Assembly: GCA_009602725.1 (NCBI GenBank)
Contig: WELB01000010.1
Span: 828,069-892,068 of the forward strand
DNA length: 64,000 nt
DNA from: Spirogloea muscicola
Lineage: Eukaryota > Streptophyta > Zygnematophyceae > Spirogloeales > Spirogloeaceae
Direction: 5' to 3'
This document shows, piece by piece, positions 12,076 through 24,589 of the stretch. The notes under the pieces were generated by a model. That model saw nothing but the letters and a program-made list of their open reading frames with translations, searched no databases and had not been told where the DNA came from. How positions within the stretch are numbered: the first letter of the stretch is position 1; the number at the start of each line of letters is the position of its first letter. Position numbers and translations under genes: made by a program.

Positions 12076-12456
12076 AGGGGGACTAGCGGGCGGGTGAGGA
12101 AGCCAGCCGAGTGCCACAGAGGGGGTTTCGGAGACCTGGGTGGGCGGTCCCCCTGGCGCTGCTGGCGCCAGGGCGGGCAACGGCCCCGGGAATGGGGCAG
12201 CCAGGTGCGGGGCTCCCTACCCACCCGGCGCCCCCTGGCTCGCCCCCCCCGCCCACGCCCGCCGGCGGGAGGCCAAGCGCCGGCAACGCCCGGAGCCACG
12301 GCCCCTCCCCCCCCCGTCTTGCCTTCTCGTGCTTGCCTTCTGTACTTTGGCCACTCAGGCCCTCCACACTCACTCCATTCCTTGCTTCTCCTCCGACTCC
12401 ACTCCCGCCGCCGCCGGCGGCCGGCATGGCCGCCGCCTGCGGCCCGCGGCGGCAGC

Positions 12457-12635
12457 NNNNNNNNNNNNNNNNNNNNNNNNNNNNNNNNNNNNNNNNNNNN
12501 NNNNNNNNNNNNNNNNNNNNNNNNNNNNNNNNNNNNNNNNNNNNNNNNNNNNNNNNNNNNNNNNNNNNNNNNNNNNNNNNNNNNNNNNNNNNNNNNNNNN
12601 NNNNNNNNNNNNNNNNNNNNNNNNNNNNNNNNNNN
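12457..12635. other. Assembly gap (179 N)
   Basis: A run of 179 undetermined bases between GC-rich sequence (GCGGCGGCAGC on the left) and a CT-rich tract on the right. The 5' end of the VPS10 receptor gene is presumably lost here. Confidence 0.99.
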
Positions 12636-12721
12636 AGCCCCAAGTACCCCCTCCTCTTATTCTCCCCCTCTCTCTCTCTCTCCCCCTTTCTTTCTCATCC
12701 TCTCTATCGCCCCCACCTCTT

Positions 12722-15700
12722 GGCCTTGCCTCGCGGCTCGGTCGACGGCAAGCAGCTGCGGAGCGCGACGCTCACCCGCGCCTTCGCCACTCTTGGCAGC
12801 GTTTGCTGGACAGCGGGGTCCAGACCATCGAGTGGGTGGGGCCTTCCGACCAGGTGCGTTGCGGTGGCTTCGGCCATCTTGGGCACCTCCCTGAGCGGCA
12901 GCAGCAAGGGCCCCCGCACGGATAGCTGAGCTAGCAATTCTGCTCGCCAGCCTATTGGCAATCTGCTCAAGTGACCAAGGGCCGGTGCCATTGGCGCAGT
13001 TGTGCTCGAATCACCTTGGCTCGCCAGTCCAGCTGCAGCTTCCACGGGCAGGGGCAGCACAGCAGATGGCAAAACCGCGGGTGATGGCAACTGACGCCCT
13101 CTCCCACTGCAGCTCGTCTTCGCCATCACATCGTGGGCGCATCTGTGGCGGAGCACGGACGGCGGCGTCACATGGGCCGACCAAGTGGCAGCTGGCAAGG
13201 TCTGCTCCTCTGCTTCCTGTTGGTTGGCTCCAGTCGGAGCATGCCAGCACTGCCCAAGCCTCAAGCAGAAGTTCTGACTGCATTGCTACTTATGGCAAGC
13301 TCGTATTGGCACGGTACTGCTAGCACCTCTACTGGCGAGCCTGTCTACTGCTCGCACGGCGCCAATCTGCATGCTATGGTCGGCTTTGCTGACGAAAATC
13401 CTCCATCTCTCAACCCACCTCCTCAGCTACGCGGCAGCGTGCAGCCCGAAAACGACCCCAAGTCAGTCACTCTTCAACCCGCGTGCGCTTCAAGCTTGAC
13501 ATTGCAAGGCATGATGGCCTTTGTAACGTGCAAACCAGGTGTTGAATAAAACCTTAGTCGATTATACAAGCTGCCAAGAGGAGCCGATCAGCTGACTGGG
13601 CTGAGACATGGCTTCCGCCCCTCCTCCAGCTCTCCCAGGGGCAATGTTGGCCCATACGCCATCCTGTACCACCCATCCAATCCTTCCCAGGTGTGAGATG
13701 AGACCTCTGGAGCTGCCACGACCCTTCCTTCCATCGCCGTTTCACAGCCACAAACAACTGGACTGGACTGTTTGCTGCTTCTTTTCTGTGCACCCTGGCC
13801 AGCGAGCTGTTGATGCAAGTGTGCGACTCTCGATACACCTGACCAGATCTTCATCCAAGGGCGGGGGTCTTTACACTGGATTACGACTAACGGAGGTGAA
13901 GCTGTCCTCGAGCCGCTTTAGCCTCGTCTTCAGCTGCTCCATGTATTTCCTTACTGGAACCTCCAGGCTTCTGCACATGACAAGCGAGAATGGAAGCTAA
14001 TGGTTGCCTTACCTATGGCTACAGGGGAGTCCTACATGGCAGTCCAAGGCCCTCAGGGCTACCTTGGAGATGTGAAAATTAGGTTGCATCCGACGAGGAA
14101 TGAATGGGTATGCTCCAATCACTATGAGCACATTGAGACAGTGTGGTGCGCTTGGGCTTGATTGCTGGCAATAAGGGTGTGGTATGGTGCACGCCAGCAA
14201 TTGATGGGGCTGGTACTGGTCTGCAGATCCTGGCAACGGTCCAGCGTTACGCCTGCATGAGCATCGTGGCTCGCAAGACTAGCGTGTGTGTGGACGACGT
14301 ACGCTGCCTACCTCTCAATATGCAGTGGCTCTAACTGGATCAGAGTCTTGTGTGACCTCGCTGATATTTACACGACTGTAACATCTGTAAGATCTCTCTG
14401 TTCTCTCTGTATATATCTGGGCTTGACTTACTCGTATGGCCTTCTTGTTCACCTGCAGCTCTTTGTCTCGCAAGACTTTGGTCGCACATGGCGCAACTTG
14501 ACTGAAGCTTCCCAGGCAAGGATACCAGATACCAGCTGTCCAGCAAAGTTTTGCCATGCTAAATACATAGATGCTCCAAAAAGCACTGAAGCTGACCAGA
14601 GCCAGCACTCTGTGTGTTACCACAGGGACGACTCTTAGGATTCAAGGATTATGACTGGGGTTGGAGCAAGGTACGCCTATTGACAAGCATCCTGGGGGTG
14701 TGCCTGCATGCACTGTGAGCAACCTGTTGTTCCCCACTCGCCCTTTCTTTGGTCAGCAGTCCTGCTAATTACCTTCTACACTATCTCTTCCCAGAGCACG
14801 GGGTCTGCAAAGCATCACCAAAGCTACACTGAGGTATCTCCTTCTCAACTGGAAGAATCTCAAGGGAAGCCTCTCTATTGGGCTTCTCGCAAGCGATCTG
14901 GGAATGCTTACTTACAATGTCACGATGAGCAATCCTGGTCCATCCCTCAGCGAGCTTCTGCTGTCCTGTGGCAATGCAGACCACAATATTGGCCACAGTG
15001 TACGAGAACAGGCCAGAAGTGGTGGAGCAGCTGAAGCACCATGGGTATTTCACAGGCTTTGAGCCATTTGTGGACTTTGTCAGGAGCGACGACTTTTTTG
15101 TCAGCGAACATCTCAAGACCATGCCGTGCGGCAATGAGTTTGACATCGTTGGTGATAAGCTCTTCCTGGTACGCAGAAAGTGTACAAGCTAAAGCCACTT
15201 CACGTCTCTCAAGCGGCAACATGTGACTCCAGGTGCCATTGCAGCCAGTTAGTGTAGGTGCCATTGCAGGCAGCCAGTGTGGGTACTCACCAGAGAGACT
15301 GAGAGCTAATTTTCACCTGGGGCCTTTGCGGCGGCAGGCGGTGGCAGAAATCTGCGACACTTCTAAGGAGGCCGTTTCAGCTGCAAAGGCAGCCAACTTT
15401 CAGAGCTGGCAGCCCATGAAGCTGCTCATCTCGGACGACTATGGGACCACATTTGAACAGGCCTGCTTCCCGACCCCGTTGCAGGAATTTGGCTACAGAG
15501 TGCTTGATGTGACACAAGACGCAATGTTCCTCCATGTAGCCCTCGGGGGCCCTTCAATGGGCAGTACGGTTGTTGCCGATGTGAATGAGACGATCTTCAC
15601 TCTGGCCATGCCAAGAATGAGCAATGGGGACATGGGATTTGGGGTCCGCTTTGACGCCATTTCTGCCGACTTTGCACCCATCAAGGTCAGCTTCCAGCTT

Positions 15701-17988
15701 GAGATATCACGCATGACTCAGCAGCCTTTACCCCTGTCCACTATTGTCTTCACTTTGTCATTTTGAATGACAAATACTTGAGATGGTACGAACCTGAGTC
15801 TGCATGATTTGTGAGTGTCAGGGCCTTCCAGGTATCATCATTACAAACAAGGATCCCGACGAGGGCCGTCAAGGGGCTGGCAAGGTGAGCATCTTCCCAA
15901 TATCTCGCATACAAGCGTGTCCTGTGTGTATCATCCCTTGATTGCACACCAGGAGGTAGATAGGCTCATATTCTGGTGGGCTTGGCTTGCAATGTCAGGC
16001 GAACCGGCCAAGCGGAGTACTCAGCAGGATAACGTTCAACGATGGAGCGAGGTATGGACCACAGCAAAGCACACCTGATACTGACCAGAGCGGGGCTGAC
16101 TCTTGTAATAGACATTTGGCAACAGAAACCCATGCAAGGGCATTGTGGTAGAGCACATATGTGTAGTCCTTTTGAGAATTTGTAATGAAGGATACATCAC
16201 TTCTGCTCATTAAGATCACCAGTGAGCTATTCTGATGCAATTATCAATCGTTCTGTACTGGTATTGCCCGCAGTTGGCATCTGCTGAAGCCCCCTGCAAA
16301 GGACTCCAAGGGCGACGCCGTGTCGTGCAACCAGGACCAGGATCCGGATGGGCAAGGCTGCGCGCTTCATCTGGCCAGCGGAGTGCAGGCCAACCAGTGG
16401 GTGCCGGCGATACAAGTGGGCCTTGACAAGATGCTGCGTTCGCACCCGACCACACCCGGCTTGATCATTGCGCTGGGGTCCGTTGGCACCGCTAGCTGGA
16501 CCAACAGCGACGACTTGAACACGTACCTCTCCAGGGATGGGGGCCAGACGTGGGAGGAAGTCGCCAAGGGCCCGCACCTCTACGAGTTTGGCGACGGTGG
16601 AGGCGTGATTGTGATGGCCAGGCACTATGCGGTGAGGAGGCCACCATGGGCTGCCTCTCTGCAGCATGCGTGCCTGTCTCATGAATACTCAATATCTGAC
16701 CCCCAGGGACTGTGACTGCGACAGTTGATGGTGACAACAGATTGCTGTATGGCTACAGCTCGAGGAGACCATTAGCTCAAGAGCTTGTCAATTGCGTCAT
16801 AGATGTCATGCTTTGCACCCATTTCTGTCTCAGGAGCTGCCTTCTCTTTGTTTTTGCTCGGCAGTTGGGCGCAACAAGTTCGTTCTTGTACTCCTTGGAT
16901 GAGGGCTTGACCTGGACTAGTCAGGAGTTTGGAAATGGAACGGAGGTCGACATTACGGCGATCAGAGTTGAGCCAGACGGTGTGGGCAGAAAGTTTCTGC
17001 TCATGGGTCTCACACAAGACGAGGGTAAACCGGAATTCAGGAGAGGCATCCTCATCCCTGTCGATTTCGAGAAGGGCTTCACGGAGTTCAGGGAATGTGG
17101 CGCATCAGATTATGAGGCCTGGTCACCTTCCAACGAGCAGTGCCTTCTTGGCGCCAACCTTACGCTGGTGCGACAGGTAGTTTTCTCGTCTGGCTTGCTC
17201 GTCATCATGAGGACAACAGCGTGTACTGCGACATCCCAATGCACCGAAAGCACATTATGTACAAGCTGCTGAACAAAAGTGTGCCGACATAAGCTGCTTG
17301 TGCTCCTCAATCCATGCAGGTGAGGTCAGCGCTATGCTGGAATGGGCTCAAGTACCAAGCACCCAGGCCAACTGCAGCACCTTGTCGCTGCCTTGCGGAG
17401 GACTATATCTGCGACTTTGGATACTTCAGAGAAGGGAATGGGTGCAGTGAAATTGCAACATTCAAGCCAGGATTGTGCCCAGCAGCATCTGGCTATCACA
17501 GGACTGGTGACTCGAGATTCAAGTTGATTGGAGGAGATGTGTGCAGAAGTCCACTTAAGACATTAGGGAAGTATGAGGGAGGTGCAAGAGGGAGGCAAGG
17601 ACCAGGCTGGGCCTGGTGCTTTATGTGGACATTGTTTGTGATCGTGTGGCTCTCGCTATCTACCACCTTCTTGATTGTGAAGGTGAGCTCAGTGATCCTT
17701 TTGTGGAGCAAGTGTTTAGGTTTACATCAGTTGACTAAAATGCAAAACAACTTGCCAAGGAAGATTGATACCCTCGATACACAGCACAATGGTGTAGCCC
17801 GAAGTGCTTACACTAGGAAAATTGTGGTGCCCTTTCAGGGGTATATATCTACGAAGTGGGTGGCGCGGGTGCCATGGCTTGAGCAACACGGGTATATAGA
17901 TCTGCGGAGCAATCTTACGTTGCTGTCTCAGGAGATAAATCTGGCGGGTGATGAGTACTTTGAACCAGCTCAAAAACTGGGGCCCTGA
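12722..17988 (+). CDS. VPS10-domain sorting receptor (sortilin-like), 5' end in gap
   Basis: Type I membrane receptor that carries hydrolases from the Golgi to lysosome-like compartments in related proteins. The VPS10 ten-bladed propeller is recognisable in order: QRLLDSGVQTIEWVGPSDQ (to 12853), LWRSTDGGVTWADQ (13113-13199), IFIQGRGSLHWITTNGGE (near 13850), VKIRLHPTRNEW, LFVSQDFGRTWRNLTE (near 14460), FVRSDDFFVSEHLKTMPCGNEF (15080-15150), LLISDDYGTTFEQACFP and VLDVTQDAMFLHVA (15420-15545), GIIITNKDP, ITFNDGAR, then ALGSVGT..NTYLSRDGGQTWEEVAKGP and YEFGDGGGVIVMA (16470-16625), FLYSLDEGLTW, DYEAWSPSNEQCLLGA. The Cys-rich 10CC region follows (EDYICDFGYFREGNGC), then one transmembrane helix (about 17610-17675) and a cytoplasmic tail ending DEYFEPAQKLGP. 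Exon ends are GT-AG; exons between 13200 and 15000 are only partly resolved. Signal peptide and first exon are missing. Confidence 0.9.
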
Positions 17989-18739
17989 ACTAGGCCATGA
18001 CCACACATTCTTTCATTCAAATGTCCAGTATACTGTACAGGTGACATACAAGTTCTGACCAGCATTGCAGTCTTGGCGTTCTTGCGTGCCTCGGAATCTT
18101 GTAATGCAGTCCCTTCTTCCCCCCGCCCCCTGCCCTTCAACCCACGAGGACCTTTGAGGCAAGCTAGCATAATCTGGGGTGAAAGGTAGATACCAGAGGG
18201 CAACAGGTAAGACTGGCAGTCGGAAATGAAAAAGCTGTAGGAACCGCTGTGCTTGACGACGAGGCCAATGGCGGCAGCGCAGCCCCTGACCATCTCCCGC
18301 CGCTAAGAAGAACGGGCCGGAGACATGGACGTCAAGACGTAGACAAGGGCAAGACCCAAGCGGGAAGACTGCATATTGGCGACAGTAGACAGTAGAAACA
18401 TCTTGCTGGCTCCCCGTCTTGCTGGCTGGCGTCCTTCCCTGCTGCGAGCTCTCCCGACTTGCGGCTGCTGTGCTGGCTAGAGTCACTGTGCAGCACTTCC
18501 TTACAGTCTCATGTTGGCGCTGAGTGGGTCTGCCACTTGCGGGCATCCCTGTTGAGCTCTTGTCCAAGATTCCTTGCTCAAGGCTGGCCCTTCATAACAC
18601 TGCCCTTTTTGGAACATCCACTGACTCCGCATGCACTCTTTCTTCCTTCTTATTGAGGGGAAAAAGGTGTGCGGTGCGCTTAAACATGAGAGGGAGGCCT
18701 TACAAAGTCCTGGTATCAGGGCAACAAGCTGGCTAAGAG
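17989..18739. other. 3' flank of VPS10 gene; unidentified minus frame
   Basis: A minus-strand frame is open from 18567 to 18013 (about 184 codons, Ser/Gln/Arg-rich). A second overlapping minus frame (18293-17970) encodes the hydrophobic stretch GSYSFFISDCQSYLLPSGIY. I recognise neither. Beyond 18590 the sequence turns into retrotransposon 3'-UTR modules (GGCTGGCCCTTCATAACACT near 18584; GTGTGCGGTGCGC near 18668). Confidence 0.35.
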
Positions 18740-19935
18740 GGTCTCTAGGACCTGCGAGTGAGCATGAAGGAGAGCCAATCTCTCTTGCTCCGACGACCTC
18801 TTCCGGTGGCCTCCACCATCTCCAGTCGCTTCATCCTGAGGGGCCAGGCTGTTTTAGCACCCGCCATAGCGGGTGTTGCAACAGGGAACCTGCCCTTCCA
18901 GCTTTCTCTAACCGCAGCACTACGTGACCTCTCGCGCTGCTTACCAACGCTTGCAGAGGGTCATGCAGGTTTTGCGGCATGGGCACGCTGTTCTGACAGG
19001 AAAGCGCAGGGCCTTCACTCTCACGCTGCGGACGTGCAGGCCGCCTCTGAATTGCAGGGACTGCTCAAGGACGATGGACGTGGCCTCACCCGGCTCCTCT
19101 CCATCAGCTCCCCAGGCGCGTCGGAGTGGTTAAATGCTCTGCCGATATGCGAGTCCCTTCGGCTCTCAGACAACCTGTTTCGTACCGCGGCCATCACCAC
19201 CTCGGCCTCCCCCCCCCTTGCTTGGCTGGCATCCGCCAGTGCGAGTGTGGCCACATTGCCGATGACAAGCTCGCCCTAGCTGCGCACATGCTGAGGTGTG
19301 CTGAGGGGGGTGAGCGCATTGCCTCCCACGACTTACTCAGGGATACAATGTTTGGAATTTTGCGAGAGGCGGGGTATCATCCGGCGATGGAGGTGTCCGG
19401 CATCATGCCAATCTCCTTCATGCGCGGCAAGCCACACGTGCGGCGTCTGGACGTGGTCGCCACCCCCCGGGGCGGTGGGCCTCGTCTGCTCCTGGACGTG
19501 GTACTGATCGACGCATACAAGGCTGGCGCACCCACGTCAACCGTGTCTGGCTGGGCCACATCCAGCGCGGAGCGCAAGAAGGAGCGGCACTACCAGGACC
19601 ATCCCCGAGGGGACCATCTTTACCCGTGTGCCGTGGATATCTACGGCGGCTACGGCGTGAAATGGTCCTCCCTGATCCAGCATCTGGCCCGGCTGGTTGA
19701 TGCGCGTCGTAAAAGTCGGGGGGGCAGCTTGGGCCACTCCAGCATTCCACAGGCCTTAATTGCATATTATAGAATGCGGCTCTTGCTTTATCTGCTGCGC
19801 TCGCAAGCATTGGCTCTTCATCAACGTGCAGGGCGCGCTCTAAGTCAGGCCTCCGGCTTTCGTGGCGGCGCTCCAGCTCCCCAAGTTAGCTTGTCCGATT
19901 TGTTTGTGCTCTCCCGTGGGTATCAATGTCACCTT
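18740..19935 (+). mobile_element. LINE: CCHC knuckle, restriction-like endonuclease and tail
   Basis: This is the best view of the C-terminal third of the retrotransposon protein in the group here called subfamily A. It runs from the linker after reverse transcriptase (TGNLPFQLSLTAALRDL; LLSISSPGASEWLNALP) through the knuckle CECGHIADDKLALAAHMLRC, then HDLLRDTMFGILREAGYHPAME, and the nuclease core RRLDVVATP, LLLDVVLIDA, ERKKERHY, whose D..D..K..Y spacing resembles the PD-(D/E)XK endonuclease of R2-like elements. It ends with ALHQRAGRALSQASGFRGG and LSDLFVLSRGY. One change of reading frame lies near 19150-19280, so the copy is not intact. Anything upstream of 18740 is truncated. Confidence 0.85.
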
Positions 19936-20019
19936 AGGCACCTTAATTTAGGTCTCTGTATTATGAAGCCTTGTTTAATTTGCACTCGCCTCTGCTTGAA
20001 CTGTGTATTGGCTTGAATT

Positions 20020-20850
20020 GGCCTCCCTTTTCATTTCATGCGCCCCGCGCGCCTTTCTCTTCCGGACTGCCGTCCACCATCATCTCGGCCTCCCTCCACT
20101 TTGCTTGGCTAGCATTCGACAGTGCGAATGTGGCCATCATCTGGAGGATGAGATCTCTTTGGCAGCGCACATGCTTCGATGTGTTGAGGGGAATTAACGT
20201 AATGCCTCTCACAATTTTCTCAGAGACAATATATATGGCTTGGTGCGCAGGGCAGGTTACCATGCGGCCATGGAGGTGCCGGGCATCATGCCGGTATTCC
20301 AGAAGCGCGGAAGGCCTTACATCAGGCGTCTGGATGTGGTTGGGACCCCCCGGAGCGGTGGGCCTCGTCTCCTCCTTGACGTCGTTCTCATCGACGCATT
20401 CCAATCAGGGGCACCCACACCGTCCGTGCCAGGTTGGGCGACAAGTCATGTGGAGAGGAAGAAGGAAAGGCACTATAATGACCACCCCCGAGGCGACCAC
20501 TTCTTCCCAAGCGCCATGGACATATACGGCGGCTACGAAACGAAGTGGTCTTCCCTCCTTCATCGCCTGGCACTGCATGTCGATGCCCGCCGACGTAGTC
20601 GGGCTGGTAGCTCAGGGCATTCTAGCGTCCCGCAAGCCATCATTGCATGCTATGGGATGCGGCTAAGTTTGAGTCCACAGCGCTCCTAGGCACTCGCGAT
20701 ACACCAGCATGCTGGTCGTGCATTAGCCTAGGCTCATGGCTTCTGTGGTGGTGGTTTGGCTCCTCAGCTTAGCTTGTCAGACATGCATGTGCTCACTATA
20801 TTAGTGTCCCCCTTAGCCAGCTCAATACCATGTAAACAGGACATTTGTAA
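20020..20850 (+). mobile_element. Second LINE endonuclease copy, same orientation
   Basis: A second subfamily A copy lies just downstream of the first. It starts abruptly after the 3'-UTR module CATGCGCCCCGCGCGCCTTT (about 20038-20057) with FRTAVHHHLGLPP, then CECGHHLEDEISLAAHMLRC, RRAGYHAAMEVPGIMP, RRLDVVGTP, LLLDVVLIDA and ERKKERHYNDHP. It runs out in a decayed tail (SLSDMHVLT near 20770-20800) and a 3' UTR shared with 48655-48780. There are at least two frame breaks. The tandem order module-endonuclease-tail-module suggests one insertion into another's 3' end. Confidence 0.8.
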
Positions 20851-20855
20851 GGCTA

Positions 20856-21165
20856 GAATTGGCCTCCCTTTTTATTTCATGCGTACCACGCGCCTTCTCT
20901 CTTGCCTGGGTGGTGTGTCTGCCTGCCCTGAGCAAGGCCCAAAACCGACTTCCGCGGTGCTCCAGTTGTCTAAGTTAGCCTGTCCGACTTGCATATATGC
21001 TCACTCGTTGGGCATCTACGCTTACTCGTTGTTACCAGGCCCCCCTTCAGCTGTAAATAGTATTCGTGTATTGAAACAAACGAAGGCCAAAATGGCCAAG
21101 TACAAAGGCAAGCACATCTTATGACGTACATCACCCATTGCAGATTGACCTGCTCAGTAATCACG
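20856..21165. mobile_element. LINE 3'-UTR module, tail scrap and an inverted 3' end
   Basis: The block TTGGCCTCCC..CACGCGCCTTCTCTC (20862-20905) is the subfamily A 3'-UTR module. Then a scrap of coding tail appears (near 20965-21010), and on the minus strand a complete 3' terminus at 21063-21165 with the GTTTCAATACACGAA end and the TACTGAGC stop region. Confidence 0.6.
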
Positions 21166-21689
21166 GATGAATGGTAGCAGAAGAACGACGCTTCCAGGAG
21201 AGGGCGGTGGCTGGGAGAGGCCAGCCCACACAAAGACATTGAACAAGGGAGACCGCAGCGGAAGCGTGGTGGGCCTATAACCTGATAAATTGTCCTGCGC
21301 CGGCCGCTGCTGTACCTGCTCCTGTCTGCTGTAATCAGCATCCTCAGATTCTTCCTTTCTCAGTCGGAGGCCTCCGTCGGACGTTTGCGCTTGTCCACGG
21401 GCCCAGCAGACTGCCCTCGTCGCGGCGGCACAGATGCAGATGCACTCATGGTGGCGGACAGACTCAGATCTCAGACAGGCAGTCAGATGTACACAGGCTG
21501 CGCCCTCACTTAAGGTGGGTGGCAGCCATGGCTAGGGCGCACGGGAGCACCGCGTGGCCTCAGACGTGGAGAGTGAGCCCGATGGGTGCCCGAGGCCTCC
21601 CTTCTCCAGGGGAGGCTCTCCCTGGACTCTCCCTGGGCTCATCCTCCTCCTTTCTGCATTCGCGCACTCTCATGCTGAGATGAAACGCC
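21166..21689. other. Gene-free; one hairpin module
   Basis: It contains one hairpin (GGTGGCTGGGAGAGGCCAGC near 21205) with the accompanying GACGCTTCCAGGAGAGGGCG flank, also seen at 34505 and 35250. Otherwise nothing is recognised. Confidence 0.4.
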
Positions 21690-23350
21690 CCTTCAGTTCC
21701 TCTGCTTTCAAACTTGTTTTTCAGATGAGCCCAGATTCCGCTGGCCAGAGACTAGTTGACATCACCAATCACTTCTTCATCAGACAGATTTGCCACAAGA
21801 ATCGCTGAGGCTGAAATGTTCACTCGAGAGAAGGGCCGACAGAGCCCTTGATCGGCAGGATAGCACTCCAAACGTTCTGAAACTGAATCAGCTTTGTCAT
21901 CTCGTACTTCCTAAACAGCCAGTTGGTATCTCTAGCTAGCTTGGCCCACCACCAGGAGGTTCGCTAGGCTCGGCCCTGTTCTCAAACCGAAGCTAGCTAG
22001 AGATACCAACTGGCTACTTTGGAAGCAGAAAATGACAAAGCTGCTTCACTTTACAGAACGTTTGGATTGCTGTTGAGCCTCCTGCCGGTCGAGGGCTCTG
22101 TCGGCCCCTCTATCGAGAGAACATTACAGCCTCGGCGATTCTTATGGCAAATCTGTCTGATGAAGAAGTGATTGGTGTTGTCAACAAGTCTTTGGCCAGC
22201 AGATCATTTGATAGTTAAGTTTGAAATCAGAGGAACTGACAGGGCGTATTATCTCAGCATGAGATTGCTCAAATGCAGAAAGGAGGAGGATGAGCCCATA
22301 CAAGGCTTGTGAACCGAGTGAAATCATTGGCTCTTCAGCCGCAGGACTCTGGAGAGGAGGTTCCAGCACGACATCAAGTTCTCTCTATTTTGATGGGACT
22401 TCCACAGGAGTATGATGCTCTTTGAGACTCTTTTCAAACGGTCAACAAGGATGACCTGACTGTTGCTTCTGTGCTGACTCGTCTCTTACATAATGAGCGA
22501 GCATTGGAGGAGCAAAATCGCAATCTGACAGGTATTTGACGGGACATCTGACAGGCAATCTGACAGGACATCTGACAGGTAATCTGACAGGACCTCTGAC
22601 AGGTACAGAGGCAGCGGTGATTGCCAGACGCAAGTCTGAAGGAGACCTGCACCAACATCTGCACCAATCCAGAGTCCACCGGCAAACTTCTAACTGCCAA
22701 CTTCGGAGAGAGAGTGGTGATAGTAGTCGTCTGACTGAAGATTAATTTGCAGGATGGAACAGGAATCCTATATACCCAAGGACATGTTTCTACTGTCGTG
22801 AACTTGGACATGTAATCAATGACTGCCCAAAGAAGAAAGCTCTGGAGTTTGATGGCTACAGTAGAAGAGGAAGAAACAGAAATGCTGGAGGACAGGCAAA
22901 TCTGGCAAGAAAATCTGATAGGCCAAGTTGTGGAAGCTGGCTGATCGATAGTGGAGCATCCCATCATCTAACTTACAGGCGGGATTGGCTCCATGATTAT
23001 AATCATGTTCCGGCCTTCAGGGCGATGACAGTGTGCAGCCTGCTGTGAGAAGAGGAGAAGTGCAGCTGTCACAACCTGGCCTGACAGAAATTCTTGACAG
23101 GTATGCGTGTCCTTCAGCATGTCTGTTTCTTCCTCTTCTACTGTAGCCATCAAACTCCAGATTTCTTCTCTGGGCATTCATTGATCACATGTCCAAGTTC
23201 ACAACAATAGAAACATGTTCTTGAGTACATAGGAATCCTGTTCCATCCTGAAAATTGATCTTCAGTCAGACGACTACTACCACCTCCGCCGGAGTCCACC
23301 CCTTCCCAGACCTTCCCCGTGGCGAACCTGTGCTTAGCTCGTAGCCTTAG
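21690..23350. mobile_element. Ty1/copia-like LTR retrotransposon fossil (gag and start of protease)
   Basis: A broken Ty1/copia-type element. The plus-strand part (about 21990-22990) shows gag-like sequence (LFETLFKTVNKDDLTVASV), a zinc knuckle (CFYCRELGHVINDC) and the protease start (WLIDSGASHHLT). No reverse transcriptase, integrase or LTR is seen. The gag part appears again in opposite orientation on both sides: 21690-21945 mirrors 21990-22245, and 23135-23290 mirrors 22722-22875. Within the gag stretch a tandem ATCTGACAGG repeat runs from about 22540 to 22605. It carries multiple breaks, cannot be functional, and looks moderately old. Confidence 0.8.
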
Positions 23351-24189
23351 CAATAGCCAAATAATCGCTCTGCTTTCTTAGACCCTCCCAGACGAGAGCT
23401 TCACTTCGTGTGGCCCCAATTTTCCCACTCACTTTGCCCTTTGCATAATCTGTCTTGTCTCGGCTTGCCTCTCTTCATCTATGCGCGATTGCGCGCCTTC
23501 TCTCCCACGCCTGCAAATCGGGAGCATAGTAGCGCCCCGGTTACTTGATCAGTAAAGATTGCTCACTGTACTATGGATTGACGCCATTGAGAAGAAAATC
23601 AACGGGGGCAATGGCTGTAAGAGGCCAGGTCACAAAATGTTGGGACAAGGTTTGAAGGGAAAGCGCAAATCGCTCAGCTGCGCAAGTGGTACTATGAATG
23701 ACAGCAGATGGCCACAAGTACATATTGGTCAGTGCCTGGAAAAAGGGGGAGCTGTCGGAGCTGGGACCCTTAGGCAAAGAAGCCTCACCCGCCGCCCTGA
23801 AACACCTGACATTTACTTAGAGTTAAGGCGGGACAACCCAGCTTTGGCGAGGTGCAAACCTATCAAAAGATCGGCTTGCTGCTTATTGAAACCCCGGGGA
23901 GACCACTGCCACGACGGTGGCAGCTGCCACGCCCTCGGGTGACACCCCTGCCTGCAGAAGCTCCGCATAGGCCACCATACGCAGCCAGCCGGCATGCTGC
24001 AGGGGGGCGAAGCGAAGCACAGGCGAAAAATACAGGGGCGACTTTTTGCATAAAGACCTCCGTTTTTTGTGTAAATTAAGTTTTACTGCGTTTTCAGGTT
24101 AATTTCTACGCGCTTAAGGCCAGGCCGAACTTCATGATGCCGCCCTAATTTTATGACATGGCCGTGTAAACGCTATCGCTAGCGCTTGT
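23351..24189. other. Gene-free; repeat scraps
   Basis: It contains the GCGATTGCGCGCCTTCTCTC module (about 23486) and a weak hairpin near 23610. The rest, including the GC-rich part at 23890-24010, shows no recognised coding block. Confidence 0.35.
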
Positions 24190-24480
24190 ATGCTGGAACA
24201 TCTATGGCGGCTCACTCTCTATGGCGGCTAAGAGGTCCTCCCTCCTTTATCGCCCAGCCCAGCTGGTAAATGCACGTTGTCTTGGTCGGGTCGATAGCTT
24301 AGGGCATACTTGTGTCCCGCAAGCATTTGTTGCTCAACACAGAATGCGACTATTGCTTTATTTGCAGCTTTCCCAGGCTCTAACCATACATCAGCTTGCT
24401 GGTCGCGCAGCACTGGCTTGCGTTGTTGTGCTCCCGGTCCCCAGAGTGGTCAGTCAGATGTTTATGTGCTCACTCTAGAG
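24190..24480 (+). mobile_element. LINE C-terminal tail copy
   Basis: The plus strand encodes KRSSLLYRPAQLVNARCLGR, then VPQAFVAQHRMRLLLYLQ and ALTIHQLAGRAALACVV. This matches the segment after the endonuclease core at 19660-19850, truncated at the 5' end. Confidence 0.65.
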
Positions 24481-24589
24481 AATACTGGAGTCCCCTGTAA
24501 AACTTCTGCAACATTCTGTTTCGTTAGCCCCACTATAAATTGTTGTTCTTACGAACAGTTTACTTACTTGGTTTTGGGCCTCCTCCTCC

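Noticed and set aside
12094-12929. Three long plus-strand frames across the N run
   Set aside because: They are open only because the 179 Ns carry no stops. Only the part from about 12722 in one frame matches VPS10.
22540-22610. Short regularly spaced repeats, CRISPR-like at first glance
   Set aside because: The unit is about 10 bases, directly tandem with no unique spacers, and lies inside the copia gag fossil of a eukaryotic genome.
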